Below are positions 32,401 to 42,343 of a DNA stretch of 64,000 bases, one piece after another. The notes beneath the pieces are model-generated. The model saw only the letters and a list, made by a program, of their open reading frames with translations. It was not told the DNA's origin and did no database searches. The DNA comes from Nannochloris sp. 'desiccata'. Lineage: Eukaryota; Chlorophyta; Trebouxiophyceae; Chlorellales; Chlorellaceae. Both the position numbers and the translations under genes were made by a program. The DNA lies in the NCBI GenBank assembly GCA_019044685.2, contig JAGTXX020000006.1, forward strand, positions 1,445,501 to 1,509,500, in the 5' to 3' direction. How positions within the stretch are numbered: the first letter of the stretch is position 1; the number at the start of each line of letters is the position of its first letter.

Positions 32401-32873
32401 GGGTTAGCTTGACGGAAGCTGGAGAGACGGTAGCTAGATGGTATGCCGATAGAAAAGAAGTAGAGGCTTGGCAAAAAGAGCAGCGGTACTTGGCTGAGCA
32501 TGAAGGATATGTGTGCACTATATTAGGACGTAGACGGCAACTGCCCGATGCAAAAAGTGGCAATAAAGCAGCCAAAGCGCATGCTCTGCGTGCTGCGATC
32601 AATACCCCTATTCAAGGCTCTGCTGCTGACGTGGCAACTGCGGCTATGTTGCGTATAACAGCAGATGAAAGGCTTAGAGAAATGGGCTGGAGATTGTTAT
32701 TGCAAGTGCATGATGAAGTAATCTTGGAGGGGCCAAAAGAAACAGCGGAAATTGCACAAGCAGTAGTTGTCGAGTGTATGCGATCTCCCTTTGGTGATGC
32801 TGGTGGGGATCCTTTGAGAGTAGAGCTTTCCGTAGATAGTAAATATGCAGACACATGGTATGATGCAAAGTAA
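29481..32873 (+). CDS. Plant organellar DNA polymerase (POP, family A)
   Basis: POP replicates and repairs plastid and mitochondrial genomes. The single exon encodes up to 1130 residues; the ATG at 29562 (MSRRELSKTFFRTLNRG, an excellent mitochondrial/plastid presequence) is a possible alternative start. After a Ser/Asn-rich linker (30057-30092) comes a 3'-5' exonuclease domain with FACDTEV as exo I, WHNYSFDRHVMERLG as exo II and YSAYDAKSTWDL as exo III. The polymerase domain carries motif A (VADYGQLELRILAHMA), motif B (RRRAKVLNFSIAYGKTAHGL) and motif C (LLLQVHDEVILEG), all with their catalytic aspartates and lysine. A POP-typical insertion lies between thumb and palm near residues 640-680. 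It is the longest gene in the window and has no intron. Confidence 0.93.
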   Translation: MPLAPIPSSELKLSLSRSTYNSGGSSAMSRRELSKTFFRTLNRGSGLSGRPWDAKIFALAGNSGNYQYPSSYEYFRSYAVGGNPVRSSASAAPSNEKTAMRGLNDPIMQKNVDSLRAKDRERLRADVVVDHRAKSRFERHNYRVDVASPIFQGTHLPAAAAGTPMAASSSALFTPAQISKGSGASSTSTTNSSSNGSSNGSSNGSSSSSNGTTTPVASFHTTATKPIKSTTITAEKPLSDDEDFELNVSDEVVATVYKNEPPPDVYVVNTIADARRIAARLASSELSSRLFACDTEVMDIDLKRHSPCCHGHVICFSIYCGPDVDFSLDSNSSSISNTSGASSGATLFRSMLWVDTYLDGDEAKSEEVAGIIDAFRPFWESESIKKVWHNYSFDRHVMERLGVKMNGFDGDTMHMARLWDSSRVGRGGYSLEALSSDENLMGATASGDVRGKVSMKKLFGKPNLKKDGTEGKLTVLPPVHELQRGEDTHWRWVNYSAYDAKSTWDLHAALESELREEPAKLDEAVAAAYARSGIVIETLWDLYRATWRPFGDLLTDMEAAGMAVDRAHLAEAQERAVREEEEAKMRFRNWATSKVADAAYMNVGSGPQVSQLLFGGVDNRWNEKPGVPLERTFKVPNQLPPEEGKKPKKNMDITLHNVWGKIQKSPLVPDIYTPSGVPACSTPVLKTLAGKPGRARKALADIGAANEAVNGAAGLEALRDDFDDDGATPWSTDDAEIAKLQIERQEALRERTPKEMADIGEKNGYGKLFQYFPTVPDGLAACAAVDSLIDASAIDTLLSNFIIPLQSDDISKPDASGVYRVHCSLNINTETGRLSARRPNLQNQPALEKDRYRVRKAFTADRKAGKTLIVADYGQLELRILAHMANCQSMLTAFKLGGDFHSRTALGMYDHIQDAIAKGNCLLEWDGVAEDGSYTPPPVPLLKDLYGAERRRAKVLNFSIAYGKTAHGLSKDWGVSLTEAGETVARWYADRKEVEAWQKEQRYLAEHEGYVCTILGRRRQLPDAKSGNKAAKAHALRAAINTPIQGSAADVATAAMLRITADERLREMGWRLLLQVHDEVILEGPKETAEIAQAVVVECMRSPFGDAGGDPLRVELSVDSKYADTWYDAK
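30057..30092 (+). repeat. three perfect 12-nt tandem units in the DNA polymerase gene
   Basis: The unit AGCAGTAATGGC occurs three times without change and encodes repeated Ser-Asn-Gly-Ser residues, continuing imperfectly on both sides. It sits in the linker between the targeting region and the exonuclease domain, where length changes would be tolerated. Confidence 0.85.
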
Positions 32874-33206
32874 ATACACGAATTTCAAGCAGAGCAACAA
32901 GAGGCAACTGCTTTTTTCCCGTAAAACCTTCTTTCGTAGTTTATTATTATTCTTAGCAAGTTACGTTGTTGTATTGTTACTACATATCAGTCTTGCTAGT
33001 ACAGCATGCTGTGTAAAATCGATTTAGATAGACGCGAGTGGTGTGGTATTGTATCAGAGAGCTCTTGTCGGCGGTTGCTTCAAAAGAAAATCTGCCATGA
33101 AAGCTTGTGCTAGGAAACGATAAAGCATCAAGAGAATTACACATTTTTAGGAAGATTAATTTTTAAAAATACATTCGAATATGCAAGTAATGTAAAAGCG
33201 GCTACA
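32874..33206. other. gap between polymerase and ZNHIT2-like genes
   Basis: These 333 bp contain the polymerase 3' flank and the promoter of the following gene. Short frames are present but show no protein-like content. No motif stands out. Confidence 0.5.
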
Positions 33207-34654
33207 ATGGCAGCATCGTGTTCAGTATGTTCACGATCAGATGCAAATTATATTTGCCCACGCTGCAACGCCCGGTATTGTTCTGTAGATTGCTATAAGA
33301 ATCATTCTACGCAATGCACAGACACATTCTATAGGTAAGATAGATAGATTAATCCTTTGCGCAACGTACAATTATTGCTCCATTTGTTCTTCTCGCTCTC
33401 GCTTACACGTTTTTAATACACCGCTCTTACAGAGAAGCAGCCGAGGGAGAACTCCGCACCTTGACAGCAACCGAAGATGAAAAACGCCGCATGCAAGATA
33501 TCCTTCGCCTTCTACACCAGCAACAGATTGAAGATCTAGAAGGAGGCAGCGGTGGCAGCAGTGAAGGGGAAGAAGAAAGTTCTGATGATGAAGAGCTGGT
33601 ACCTGGTTTGTCTTTGCATCGAGCTTTACTATTTGCAACAGGTGAAATTACTCTAGATGACCTAACTACAGAAGAGCTTGAAGCCTTCCAAAAAGAAGCT
33701 TTCGCAGCAGACGGTGACGTAGCGGCCGAGGTGCAAGCCTGGGAGCCATGGTGGACGACGCTAGCTGCAGCAGAGCTTCAATTAAGCGCGTCAGGAATTA
33801 AATGCATAGAAGTAATAGTAGAAAGCACAGCTATTAGCAGTGCTGAAGCAAGGATGAACACCGGACTTGAAGACCAGCAGATACCTCCACCACCAGCAGC
33901 CCCGCTGCCATCGCTTTCCTCTTTAATCTCCCAACCTCCTTCTCCAGCATTGCCTCTTCATTTACTCGACTTGCTTTATTCCTACTGCCTTACACTGCGG
34001 CTCTTCAACGGGCGATACACTACAGATGTACTGGATGCTGCGAACACTGTACTGGCATCATCTTCAGTACTTGGAAGGGGGTCACATTCAAAATCCCAGT
34101 CACATTCCCTACCAGGTACTGCAGATGTTCCATCTACCGTGCTACTAAATAGCGTGATGCATGTATGTAGTAATACAGAAGCAGGGAGGGCACAGGTGCC
34201 TCGTAGCTTCGCAATTGGTATTTTATCTGATGTGGCGATGGTGTTGCGGCATGGTCGGCCAGTGGTGGTAACCGCATTGACAGACCTTTCTAGGCTAGTA
34301 GACGCTGGGTTAGTCGAAGCTCGCAGCTGTATTAATAACGAAAGTAATAGCCCTACTGCTGATAAAAATAGTCTAGGTAGAATGAATAAAGAAGAGCTAT
34401 TACTAGAGTTCCAGCAACAGGATCAGGAATTAAAAAATATGATTACTCGACTAAAACAAGCTCAAAGGAAAATGCTGTTTTTTCTTTCTTGGGCGAATGA
34501 AGTGGCAGATACAGTCGCTCCTGCGCTTGCAATGGCAGCAGGGATGGTGTATGAACAGCAAAGAGCGACTGTGGTAGCGCAAAACAGTGAAACGAAGGAG
34601 CTGATACTACCCAGACCTACAACGTTAACAAAAACATCGGGCGCTCGTGGCTGA
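33207..34654 (+). CDS. HIT-type zinc-finger protein (ZNHIT2-like)
   Basis: Exon 1 (33207-33334) encodes a complete zf-HIT module with the eight metal ligands in order: CSVC, then CPRC, then YCSVDCY, then HSTQC. Exon 2 (33433-34654) follows a 98-nt intron and continues as EAAEGELRTLTATEDEKRRM, a transition typical of ZNHIT2; the total is 449 residues. ZNHIT2 bridges the R2TP chaperone to the U5 snRNP during spliceosome assembly. The remainder has an acidic segment (SSEGEEESSDDEE), the conserved LTTEELEAFQ and EVQAWEPWW motifs, and helical repeats towards the C-terminus. Taken by themselves the exon 2 sequences would not be recognised; it is the short first exon that fixes the family. ZNHIT3 or box C/D factors are shorter and lack the PWW motif. 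Confidence 0.83.
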
Positions 34655-34860
34655 GGTGCACGTAATATTATTCTGCCATAGTTGTTTTTATGTATATTTA
34701 TAAGCTATAGATAATGCGGAACATACTTTGCGATAGTTTGTATTGCGTGAACGTTCATACACAGCGGATTTCTTTACTAAACAGATTTAAAAAAAAATTA
34801 GTGCACTGAAAAATGAAGTCGGAAAACAAGGACCCTACAAAAAATCAATCTTCTTATTCT

Positions 34861-36264
34861 TTAACTCCAGAATTGTCGTGCTACTTGGTAGGTCACTTGC
34901 GCCAACAAGACACTCCCCAACACCAGTATCCCACTGAGCCCCACTTTTCCTGCATTTGAATGTGTTTCCCAAGACAGCTTTGTATAGAAAGCAACAGGAA
35001 GGACCAAACTTGTGGACATACTACACGCACCACCGACGAGACTCAACACACTCCCTAACTGATTTCTCGCAGGCACACCCAACGCTAACGCACACCCTGC
35101 AATCGCAACCCGTGATAAAAACTGCGATTTTCGTTGCAACCAGGTTTGAGAATGAGCTTCATGCTGTTGTAGTCGGTGGAAAGAAACATCCGCGGCAAAG
35201 GCTTCTTGCCGAGTTCTTGCCGGTAAGACGCCCTTGATTAATTCTTCAACCACCATGACAAGCGCAGGGACTTTCGCACTGCATGTAATTAGAATTAACG
35301 AAGCTAGTATTCTGTCTATTTGTATCCATTGTTGCCACCACACCTGTCCATTAATAAGACCAGCCCTGTTGCTGCTTCTGGCGCCAGCGGTGGTTGTGAG
35401 TGAGGAGTAAGCAGAGTTTGTTGCTAGGTCAAAGGTAATCAGCGGACTGACTGCATCTCCCCAATAATAGTACCCAGCAGAAGCAACAACAGCATACACT
35501 CCAGCCATAATCGCAAACGACGCCCCTAGAGCACGTGGAAATCTACGAGGGTGCTGCATTTTTGAGCGGATGCTGGGAAGTGAAGAATGACCAGACATAC
35601 TCACCGCAAAAATACCGACTGATTGAAGGAGGCCTGGCCAATGTGCGACAGCATGCGGTGCAGGAGGTTGGTGTACAGACTGTCTCTCTGGATCTACAAG
35701 TGGTAACGAAAGAACTGCGATCGCTACTGCTGCACTAGCACCACTTCCTGCGGCAGCAATAGGCGCCAGACGGGAGACATCTTGAAAGGCCAAGGTCGGA
35801 ATTAAGCCGGAAACGGCGATAATACATGCTAATACGAGTGGAGAAAGTGTAAAGAGGCCTTCTCTAGGGAGAAGAAGTTCTAATTGTTGCAAAACGATGA
35901 CTAATCCGATCATAATGGCGCCAAATAATTCAAATCCTGCCAAAAGGGTCACCCCCGCTCGACCTGCGTTTCCAGCGAGCGCATGGCCTAATACAGGGAA
36001 CGTCTGCGCATGGCCTGGAGGCAAGAAATCACACGCTTTGGCTAGAAGAGTTGCAGAACAAAAGAATAATGCAGCTGTAGAGAGTAAAGAGATGAGACCG
36101 ATCCAGCCGCCGAGACGGAGTCCATACGGTTGACTTAATAATCCTAGCCCTACGTAGATTGAAAGGATAATAAGGCAAGTGGAAGATACACTTGCACCAG
36201 AAGTAGAAGTTTCAATACTTTCGTCCAGGAGAGGGACCTCTATATCCTCGTTTTCGGAACTCAT
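34861..36264 (-). CDS. Amino-acid/auxin permease family transporter (AVT-like)
   Basis: This single-exon, 467-residue protein has about 11 membrane helices and matches the AAAP/SLC32-SLC36 family, whose members exchange amino acids for protons at the vacuole or plasma membrane. The N-terminus is short, acidic and cytosolic. The first helices carry the family pattern TCLIILSIYVGLGLLSQPYG, followed by GWIGLISLLSTAALFFCSATLL. A later block includes FAVSMSGHSSLPSIRSKM, which in AVT1-type carriers lines the substrate path, and FAIMAGVYAVVASAGYYYWG. Substrate is not predictable. It is convergent with the ZNHIT2-like gene and divergent from the gene at 36761. Confidence 0.85.
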   Translation of the reverse strand: MSSENEDIEVPLLDESIETSTSGASVSSTCLIILSIYVGLGLLSQPYGLRLGGWIGLISLLSTAALFFCSATLLAKACDFLPPGHAQTFPVLGHALAGNAGRAGVTLLAGFELFGAIMIGLVIVLQQLELLLPREGLFTLSPLVLACIIAVSGLIPTLAFQDVSRLAPIAAAGSGASAAVAIAVLSLPLVDPERQSVHQPPAPHAVAHWPGLLQSVGIFAVSMSGHSSLPSIRSKMQHPRRFPRALGASFAIMAGVYAVVASAGYYYWGDAVSPLITFDLATNSAYSSLTTTAGARSSNRAGLINGQVWWQQWIQIDRILASLILITCSAKVPALVMVVEELIKGVLPARTRQEAFAADVSFHRLQQHEAHSQTWLQRKSQFLSRVAIAGCALALGVPARNQLGSVLSLVGGACSMSTSLVLPVAFYTKLSWETHSNAGKVGLSGILVLGSVLLAQVTYQVARQFWS

Positions 36265-36760
36265 ACTAGTTTTTGGTGGTCTCTAGTGTCCAGCTTTCAA
36301 AGTCTGGCAACGGCAGGGTGAAAGAAGATTGTATTCGAGATAGGAAAAAAAGTCTATTTTAAGGCTGCATTCTTGACTGGCAAATTAGACACACTTTCCG
36401 TTATTTCTGAACGTCTGTATAGCTCTTTTAATCGTCAAGTAGAAGATAACAATGTTGGGAATGTGATGTCTGTTCAATCGAGGAAATCGAGGAGTAAATG
36501 TCTAATAATAAACCTTGTTTGTGCTGGTCCAAGTAGTTTATGAGTTTATTAACAAATTGAGAACAATATTATTTGTTATGTGGCTTGTTATCATGCATCA
36601 AATTGCCGCAAAGGTGGTAGATACAAGAAGGAAAACTTTTACAAAGAAGTTTCAAAATTCGACACCAACAGTTTATATCAAGTTGCAACTTACTTGGTGG
36701 CGATACTTTTCCAAAATTACTATAATTATAGTAGTTGCAAAAATCTAGTACAATTGTATA
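36265..36760. promoter_or_regulatory. intergenic region between divergent genes
   Basis: These 496 bp hold the promoters of the transporter (minus) and the unknown gene at 36761 (plus). The sequence is AT-rich, with no obvious TATA box. Frames crossing it on both strands have no recognisable content. Confidence 0.45.
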
Positions 36761-37711
36761 ATGTCCAACCTCACCAAGCCCTCGGGCGTAATCAACAACC
36801 TTGGCAATGTGGCAAAATCCCAACACAGAGAAAGTGCCGCAACATATGCGGACGCATCAGGTAAGCTATTATGTCACTAATAGACGATATGCAGTGCACT
36901 GGGCGAATCGTGTGTTTTTGAACTTCCAAATTTGATTACTTCCCAAACTGCATTTAAACCAACCAACCATCCGGAAATTGATAATACCCAGAAGACCCCG
37001 AATTTACTTCATAGAGACTCACATATACTATACGCAACTTTGCAGACCTTATGACCGTGTCAGACCTTCTTCGAGCTCTTGGCATGAGCAACGAGCAGAT
37101 TGCAAGCGTCCCTGCGTTGCGCTCTCTGGCTGTAAGCATCCAAAAATTCACTTTATGAGCTCAATGGTTTTTATTTCATGCAACATAGCCACTAATGTTA
37201 GGCTGTGAAAGCTAAAGCAGCAAGTTTTCACTTTCTCTACAATTTCTCAATCAAATCTTTTTCCTTTTATTCCTCTTCAGGGCCTCAATATCTGTGCTGT
37301 GTCCCAAAACAGAGCTCAACCTGCCAGATTAGTCAGTAAATCTATCTGGGGGGCTCACTTCCCCGACTTTTGCCGCAGGATGGCACCCCAGGCACCAACC
37401 GCCACCAAGCCCGCTGCTAGCCAGTGCGCCCCTGCCAGGTCTTTACCTACCCCCGTCTCTTTGGGCCCGGCTCAATCCAATATCAAGTCAGCAAATGGCT
37501 TAATTAAGAATATCCGACCGGCCACGAGTGCCAGCGCTTCTGCTGCTGCCGCCACCAAGCCTGCCGCTGTTGTTGAGAATGCCAAGCAGTATGCTCCTTT
37601 GAGAACCTTACCTGTGCCTGCCTCATTGGCCCCGTCAAAAGCCAATAACCCCGCTAATGGATTGACTAAAACGTCCATTCAATCCCTCGCCAGAGCAGGC
37701 CCTTCTGTTGC

Positions 37712-37756
<45 letters not shown>

Positions 37757-38570
37757 CGACGACTCCAAGAGCGCTGTACCCGTCAAGGCACCTGCAGCAG
37801 CTCCTCCTAGTAAGCTTGGTCCTGCATTCGACGAAGCAGCTCCTTCATGGTATAACCCTGGAAACTATGGTCCATTTTCTACCTGGAGCGCCGACGAGCT
37901 TCTTAGCATTTATAAGGCATCTGACGATGCCAAGCGGGTTTGTGTGAAGCATTTGGAGAGAAAGTATTTGGAAAGCAAGAAAGAACATGTCGCGTTAAAT
38001 GGCTTGAAAGGCAAAGAAAAGCTCGAAGTACCTGCACATATTGCCAAAAGCATCAACGAGAAGGTCTACGGCATCGCAGCTCCAAAGCAGCTTGCAGCCG
38101 TGAAAATTAAATCCACGGCAGCAGTCGCAAAGAAACATTCTACACCAATCACCCCTACCACGCCTGTGACCCCAGTAATAGAGGCACAGACAATCAGAGC
38201 TCCCTTGGAATCTCAAGATTCTATTAGGTCGACGCCTGATTCTAGTGACTCTGCATCTGTTGCTTCCCAGGAGAAGATAGAATCTCCTTTGGTAGCAGAA
38301 GACCCCTCAGCTGCCAAAGACAGTTCCATGACTAAAACTGCAGCTTTCGCAAAGGTCGCTGAAAACAAAGAAGTAACCATGTCGCAGATATTTGTCATTC
38401 CTGCAGTTGACACTACTATTTTTGAAGATGAAGAGCCTGGCTGCTTCTACTGTGGTGCTCCAAATCTGGCTAGCTTCAGGTTTAGCGATATGAAAAAAAG
38501 TGTGAAATACCCATACTTGGCAATTTGTAGGCTCTTGAGCAAGAAGAAGAGATCAAAAATACTCAATTAG
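36761..38570 (+). CDS. Unrecognised Ala/Pro-rich protein with internal repeats
   Basis: Three exons (36761-36860, 37046-37131, 37281-38570) with introns of 185 and 149 nt encode 491 residues. Junctions are clean GT-AG and restore the N-terminal sequence DLMTVSDLLRALGMSNEQIA, which looks like a small helical interaction motif. Two related 40-residue units follow (APARSLPTPVSLGPAQSN with ANGLIKN; APLRTLPVPASLAPSKAN with ANGLTKT), then a polyalanine run and a more ordered, lysine-rich helical segment (WSADELLSIYKASDDAKRVC). The C-terminal part is Thr/Ser/Pro-rich and ends with a CFYC pair. I do not recognise a family, and function is unknown. The last exon has been copied in inverted orientation immediately downstream (38618-39008). 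The gene's real 3' end may therefore be altered by that rearrangement. Confidence 0.65.
37707..37757 (+). repeat. CTG/GCT trinucleotide repeat encoding polyalanine
   Basis: An almost uninterrupted GCT repeat (broken by one GTT) encodes about 17 residues, nearly all alanine, in the unknown protein at 36761-38570. Such a tract is prone to slippage and would differ in length between strains. Confidence 0.85.
38083..38408 (+). repeat. source arm of an inverted duplication (inside last exon)
   Basis: This coding segment is present again in reverse orientation downstream. 38083-38386 matches the reverse complement of 38618-38931, and 38336-38408 matches the reverse complement of 38934-39008. Most positions agree, with scattered substitutions and small indels. 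Confidence 0.9.
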
Positions 38571-38617
38571 AGTTTTCTAAACTCGTCCATATGTGCCTTG
38601 ACCATCATGTAATGTAC

Positions 38618-38931
38618 TGCAACATGGTTACTACTTTCTTTTCAGCGACCTATGCGAAAGCTGCAGTTTTAGTCATGGAACTGTCTTTGGCAGCTGAGGG
38701 GTCTTCTGCTACCAAAGGAGATTCTATCTTCTCCTGGGAAGCAACAGATGCAGAGTCACTAGAATCAGGCGTCGACCTAATAATATTCTTGAGATTCCAA
38801 GGGAGCTCTGATTGTCTGTGCCTCTATTATTGGGGTCACAGGCGTGGTAGGGGTGATTAGTGTAGCGTGTTATTTTGCCACTGTGGCGACTGCTGCCGTG
38901 GATTTAGTTTTCACGACTGCAAGCTGCTTTG
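38618..38931 (-). pseudogene. inverted copy 1 of the upstream gene's last exon
   Basis: Read on the minus strand this is a diverged copy of the 38083-38386 coding segment. A long reverse-frame translation that survives in both source and copy shows that the two share nearly the same base sequence. It lacks a start, the 5' exons and the C-terminus, so it is a gene fragment. Together with the source arm it can pair over about 300 bp around a spacer of about 230 nt. Confidence 0.85.
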
Positions 38932-38933
38932 TT

Positions 38934-39008
38934 AACTGCAGTATAATGATAAATATCTGCAACATGGTTACTTCTCTGTTTTCAGCGACCTTTGCGAAAG
39001 CTGCAGTT
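38934..39008 (-). pseudogene. inverted copy 2, 75 bp
   Basis: A second reversed copy, corresponding to 38336-38408, follows copy 1 directly. It overlaps in content with the start of copy 1 (both include the stretch around AACATGGTTACT), so the inverted material is itself partly tandem. It is closer to the source than copy 1 in the shared part. Confidence 0.8.
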
Positions 39009-39690
39009 CCTTTTCCGAATCCTTTAAAAGGGTAGAGATTTCCACTACAAAGGCCTTGTTTTCATTTATCCTTGATGTACGCTCAGTGTAAGATTGTTTA
39101 AATTAAAGATACGAGCGCAACCAGTGTCCAAAGGGTGGCCGAGGCTTTGTTGGAATGCCCGGTGGGCTGTACCTCAGCGGTACAAATTGACTTTGACCGA
39201 GACCAACCTTCATTATTTTGCACTTACCCTCACTTGCCCACAATTGCTGGATTATGCAGCAAGTTTCGGTGTGTAGGTGTCTAGAGACACTGGTTGAATT
39301 GCCTATTTGTGATATGGACCGATATCTCTACCTAAAATTACTAAAAAATTGACAGAAACAACAAGATCATTAATTATTACAAAGCTTACTTTTCAAACGA
39401 CAGGAGAGATTAAAACCACTTTCTAAAATAAATCAGTTCTTACACTTCGTATCTTCACTAGAAATTACGTTCTTATAACTGCTGTGAGATAAATTAAGGC
39501 TTCTGTGAAATTACCCATTCATTTTCACTAATTCCAGTCGAGATTCAGCTTTCCGCGTTATTGTTTCTTGCCGCCGACGCTCTCAAGTTTATCCCTTATA
39601 AGAAGCTATCCTCAGTTGTGACAGCGTTACTGCACCCTTCAAATTAGAGAACTATGCTACCCGAGATATATTTAAATACCAAAACGTTAT

Positions 39691-42119
39691 TTAAATACCC
39701 AAAACCAGGGATATAACAAGATCGCTGGGGAAATTTTTAATTCGCACAGCAGCATCTTCCAACCTCTGGTTGTACTCCAAGAGAGTGTCCCTCAATTTAG
39801 GACGGATCCACTGTTTAACCTCCTTAACCTTATCTGCAGCTCGGTAATAAAGCGTATTCTCACCAGGAGGGAGTGATAGAGGAGGAACCTTCCACACATC
39901 GGAGAGAACCCGCTTTCTACAAGATGCCCCTTGGCGCGCCGCACGGCTTCGACTGATTGCCAAGTCAAGAGGAGGGCGGTTGACTGTGCAGTGAAAGGGC
40001 ATACCATTTGATTCGCGAGTCAAAATCACACCGCTTCGTTTGAAAACCGCAGGGTTGTCGTTCACTTCAGGCATATTTTCCACTTCATCTCTGCTAAGCT
40101 GCACAGGGGGGCGGGCGTACTCTACACAGCTGTTTTCAAAATAATACATTGCTTGGGCTGCTGCATCTTCTGCCAAGCGCATGTCCCTTTGGCTATTCTC
40201 GCTACTTGGGTACTCAAGCGCAATGCCAAGTCCCGTGCCAAATCCAGGTCCAGTAGGAGCAAGGCGTTTCCAAACTTGCTGGCTATAGTCAGCCTCCAGA
40301 AAGCGGTGTTTGATCGGGGAAGCAATGCTCACAATGTTATTTAAATAATTCTTGGTTATTACGTTGTCATAGGACTGGTTGACTTGCACCAGATTGCGGC
40401 GACTCAGCCTTGCAGAACGTTGACTTGACAGCTTCCGTTTGTTAAAAGAAGCAGTGACTTCAAGTTCTTTGAATGCTACTTGGGCAGCTTCTAGTTTCGC
40501 CTCGGCAGAGGTGATTTTCTCCTCGGTTTCCAGCATTGCTGCTACTTTCTGCGACCTCTCTGCGCAGTAGGTATCCCACTCTTTCTGCATAGCGTTAAAA
40601 TCTAATTTAGAGGTGGGGACATCCTCATACCATTCCTTGTCCACCATTGCTTTCCACTCTTCTTCTTTCTCTTCGACGATTTCTTCATCATCAGGCAGGG
40701 GCACCGCCAAGGGGTCAACCTCATCCTCCTCTGCATCTGCCCAAGGCGCAGGAGGACGAGAAGCATCCTCCAGGGGGGAACCGAACGTCAGTTCCCAGGG
40801 CGCAGGCTCGCGGACAATGTTGTCTACTGGAGAGCCAAAACCAAAAGTTTCTTCGTTGTCAGCGGCTGTTTCGGCAACTACAGCTTCTTCTTCGGGTGCT
40901 TGTGCCGGAGCCACAAATCGCTGCAAGAAGGCAGGGGCGCGCGTGCGCACGAAATACTTCAAGATATCAGAAGCAATGTGTGTAGGTGACAAAGAAGCGA
41001 GTGCTTCTTCGGACACACGTGCCAAGGGGCGAGCTTTGACTTTTTCTTCGCTAGTAGTTGCAGCAACGTCGTCAGCGGGGGGGCCAAGAGTCTTAAAACT
41101 GGCCAGATCCAGGCGAGGTTTCTTTGCATAAGAGTAATTGTAATCTTCAATATTGTTGACGAAGATGGGGCGAGGCCTAACTGCCTTGGGAGGAGCAGCA
41201 GGTGCGATAGTAGCAGTGGCTGGGGCTGGGTTTTTTTTCTGTCCAGGCGTGCAGTCAACATCAAAGGTGAAAGCGCTGCTAGAGTCAGAATCAGAAGTAT
41301 CTGAGTCTGTAGATGGGCGTACAGCTACTTCGTACTGATTTCCAGGAACCTCTGGTAATAAAAGCGCAGATTCAGCCTCAGAATCGTCTTCTGCTTCGTC
41401 TTTTTCTTCAGGGTCATCGATGCTTGCATAGTCACTGTCGGAGCCGTCAGCTACAGAGACAGCCATGAGGGAAATAGATCCCTCAGTTTTAATTTCCTTC
41501 TCGATTTTTTGAACATTCATATCCAACGATTCCAGAGGAGAAGAAGTTGGATGGGCTGCAACTGTCAGGGTACTAAAATCAGCAGAGGGTGCGTCTGCTG
41601 ATTGCACCAAGACAGGAGCTCCAGCGATGAGTTTTTTAGGAGAGTTGCTGGGACGATCTGCATCAATGCTTGTATCCAGCATAAGCATCTTATTGATATT
41701 GATGTTCTCCAAGTACTCAGTATTGGTAGGAGCAGCGATCCCTACATCACGATCTGTTGAAGTGTTGGTGACATTATTTGTTGCCAACTTCGAGCTTTCA
41801 GGAGCAATGATGGCTGCAGAAGTAGCGACATAAATTCATTATAATGCAAGGAAGCTAAATTATTCCTTTATTGAACGTGGTGAGCAAGCAATGGGTCCTT
41901 GAAATTTAAAATTTTAAAATTTTGGTGTTGATGGGCTCCAATTTTTAACAATTAAATCCACCCTGAAGGCATTACCCATGATGAATATAGTATTAACTAC
42001 TTACCTGCAGGCTCTTCAACCAAGTGCTCGTTCAGATTTGCGATCGCAGTTGCAGTTGCAGATGCTCTCGCAATTATATTATTTTGAAGTGCCTCGCGGG
42101 CCCTTTTAGACCTTGCCAT
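39691..42119 (-). CDS. Unrecognised large acidic, coiled-coil protein
   Basis: Two exons, 42005-42119 and 39691-41813, joined across a 191-nt intron (phase 1), encode 745 residues. The first exon (MARSKRAREALQNNIIARAS) is basic and could be an amphipathic targeting helix or a nuclear signal. Residues about 110-400 are acidic and disordered, with a degenerate repeat: FGSPVDNIVREPAPWELT and FGSPLEDASRPPAPWADA. A coiled coil follows (about 440-500, MQKEWDTYCAERSQKVAAML onwards), then a basic segment NKRKLSSQRSARLSRRNLVQ. The C-terminal 250 residues look folded, containing HRFLEADYSQQVWKRLAPTG and MPFHCTVNRPPLDLAISRSR. I do not recognise the family. Function is unknown; structure-based comparison of the C-terminal domain would be the best route to a name. 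Confidence 0.7.
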
Positions 42120-42343
42120 AATGTTGATGACACTACTATGCGATAAACTATCTGTGTAAATTATTTCAAGTGCCGAGGCTGAGGGAGATAGTAGCTTTTA
42201 TTGTCGTAATCATCAAAAAAAAATCAATTTTTGCCTGTTCCTACCTTCTTCTAGTCTGCAAATTCTAGCGGCATAATAAGAAGCAACCTCGTAGTTCTAG
42301 TCATTAATATTGCATTCTAGATATAGCAACAACAGTGTGCTAC

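Larger units (their letters stand above)
38571..39690. other. region with inverted gene copies and intergenic DNA
   Basis: The left part (38618-39008) consists of two reversed copies of the upstream gene's last exon. From 39009 to 39690 I see AT-rich sequence with no gene; frames such as 39094-39276 are not protein-like. It separates the plus-strand gene ending at 38570 from the minus-strand gene ending at 39691, so it also contains both 3' flanks. Confidence 0.6.

Noticed and set aside
38591..38860. 89-codon plus-strand frame after the unknown gene
   Set aside because: Its content is the reverse complement of the upstream exon read in an antisense register; it is part of the inverted copy, not a gene.
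39110..39190. GC-rich stretch resembling a tRNA-like fold
   Set aside because: No B-box (GTTCRA) sequence and no seven-base acceptor pairing could be found.
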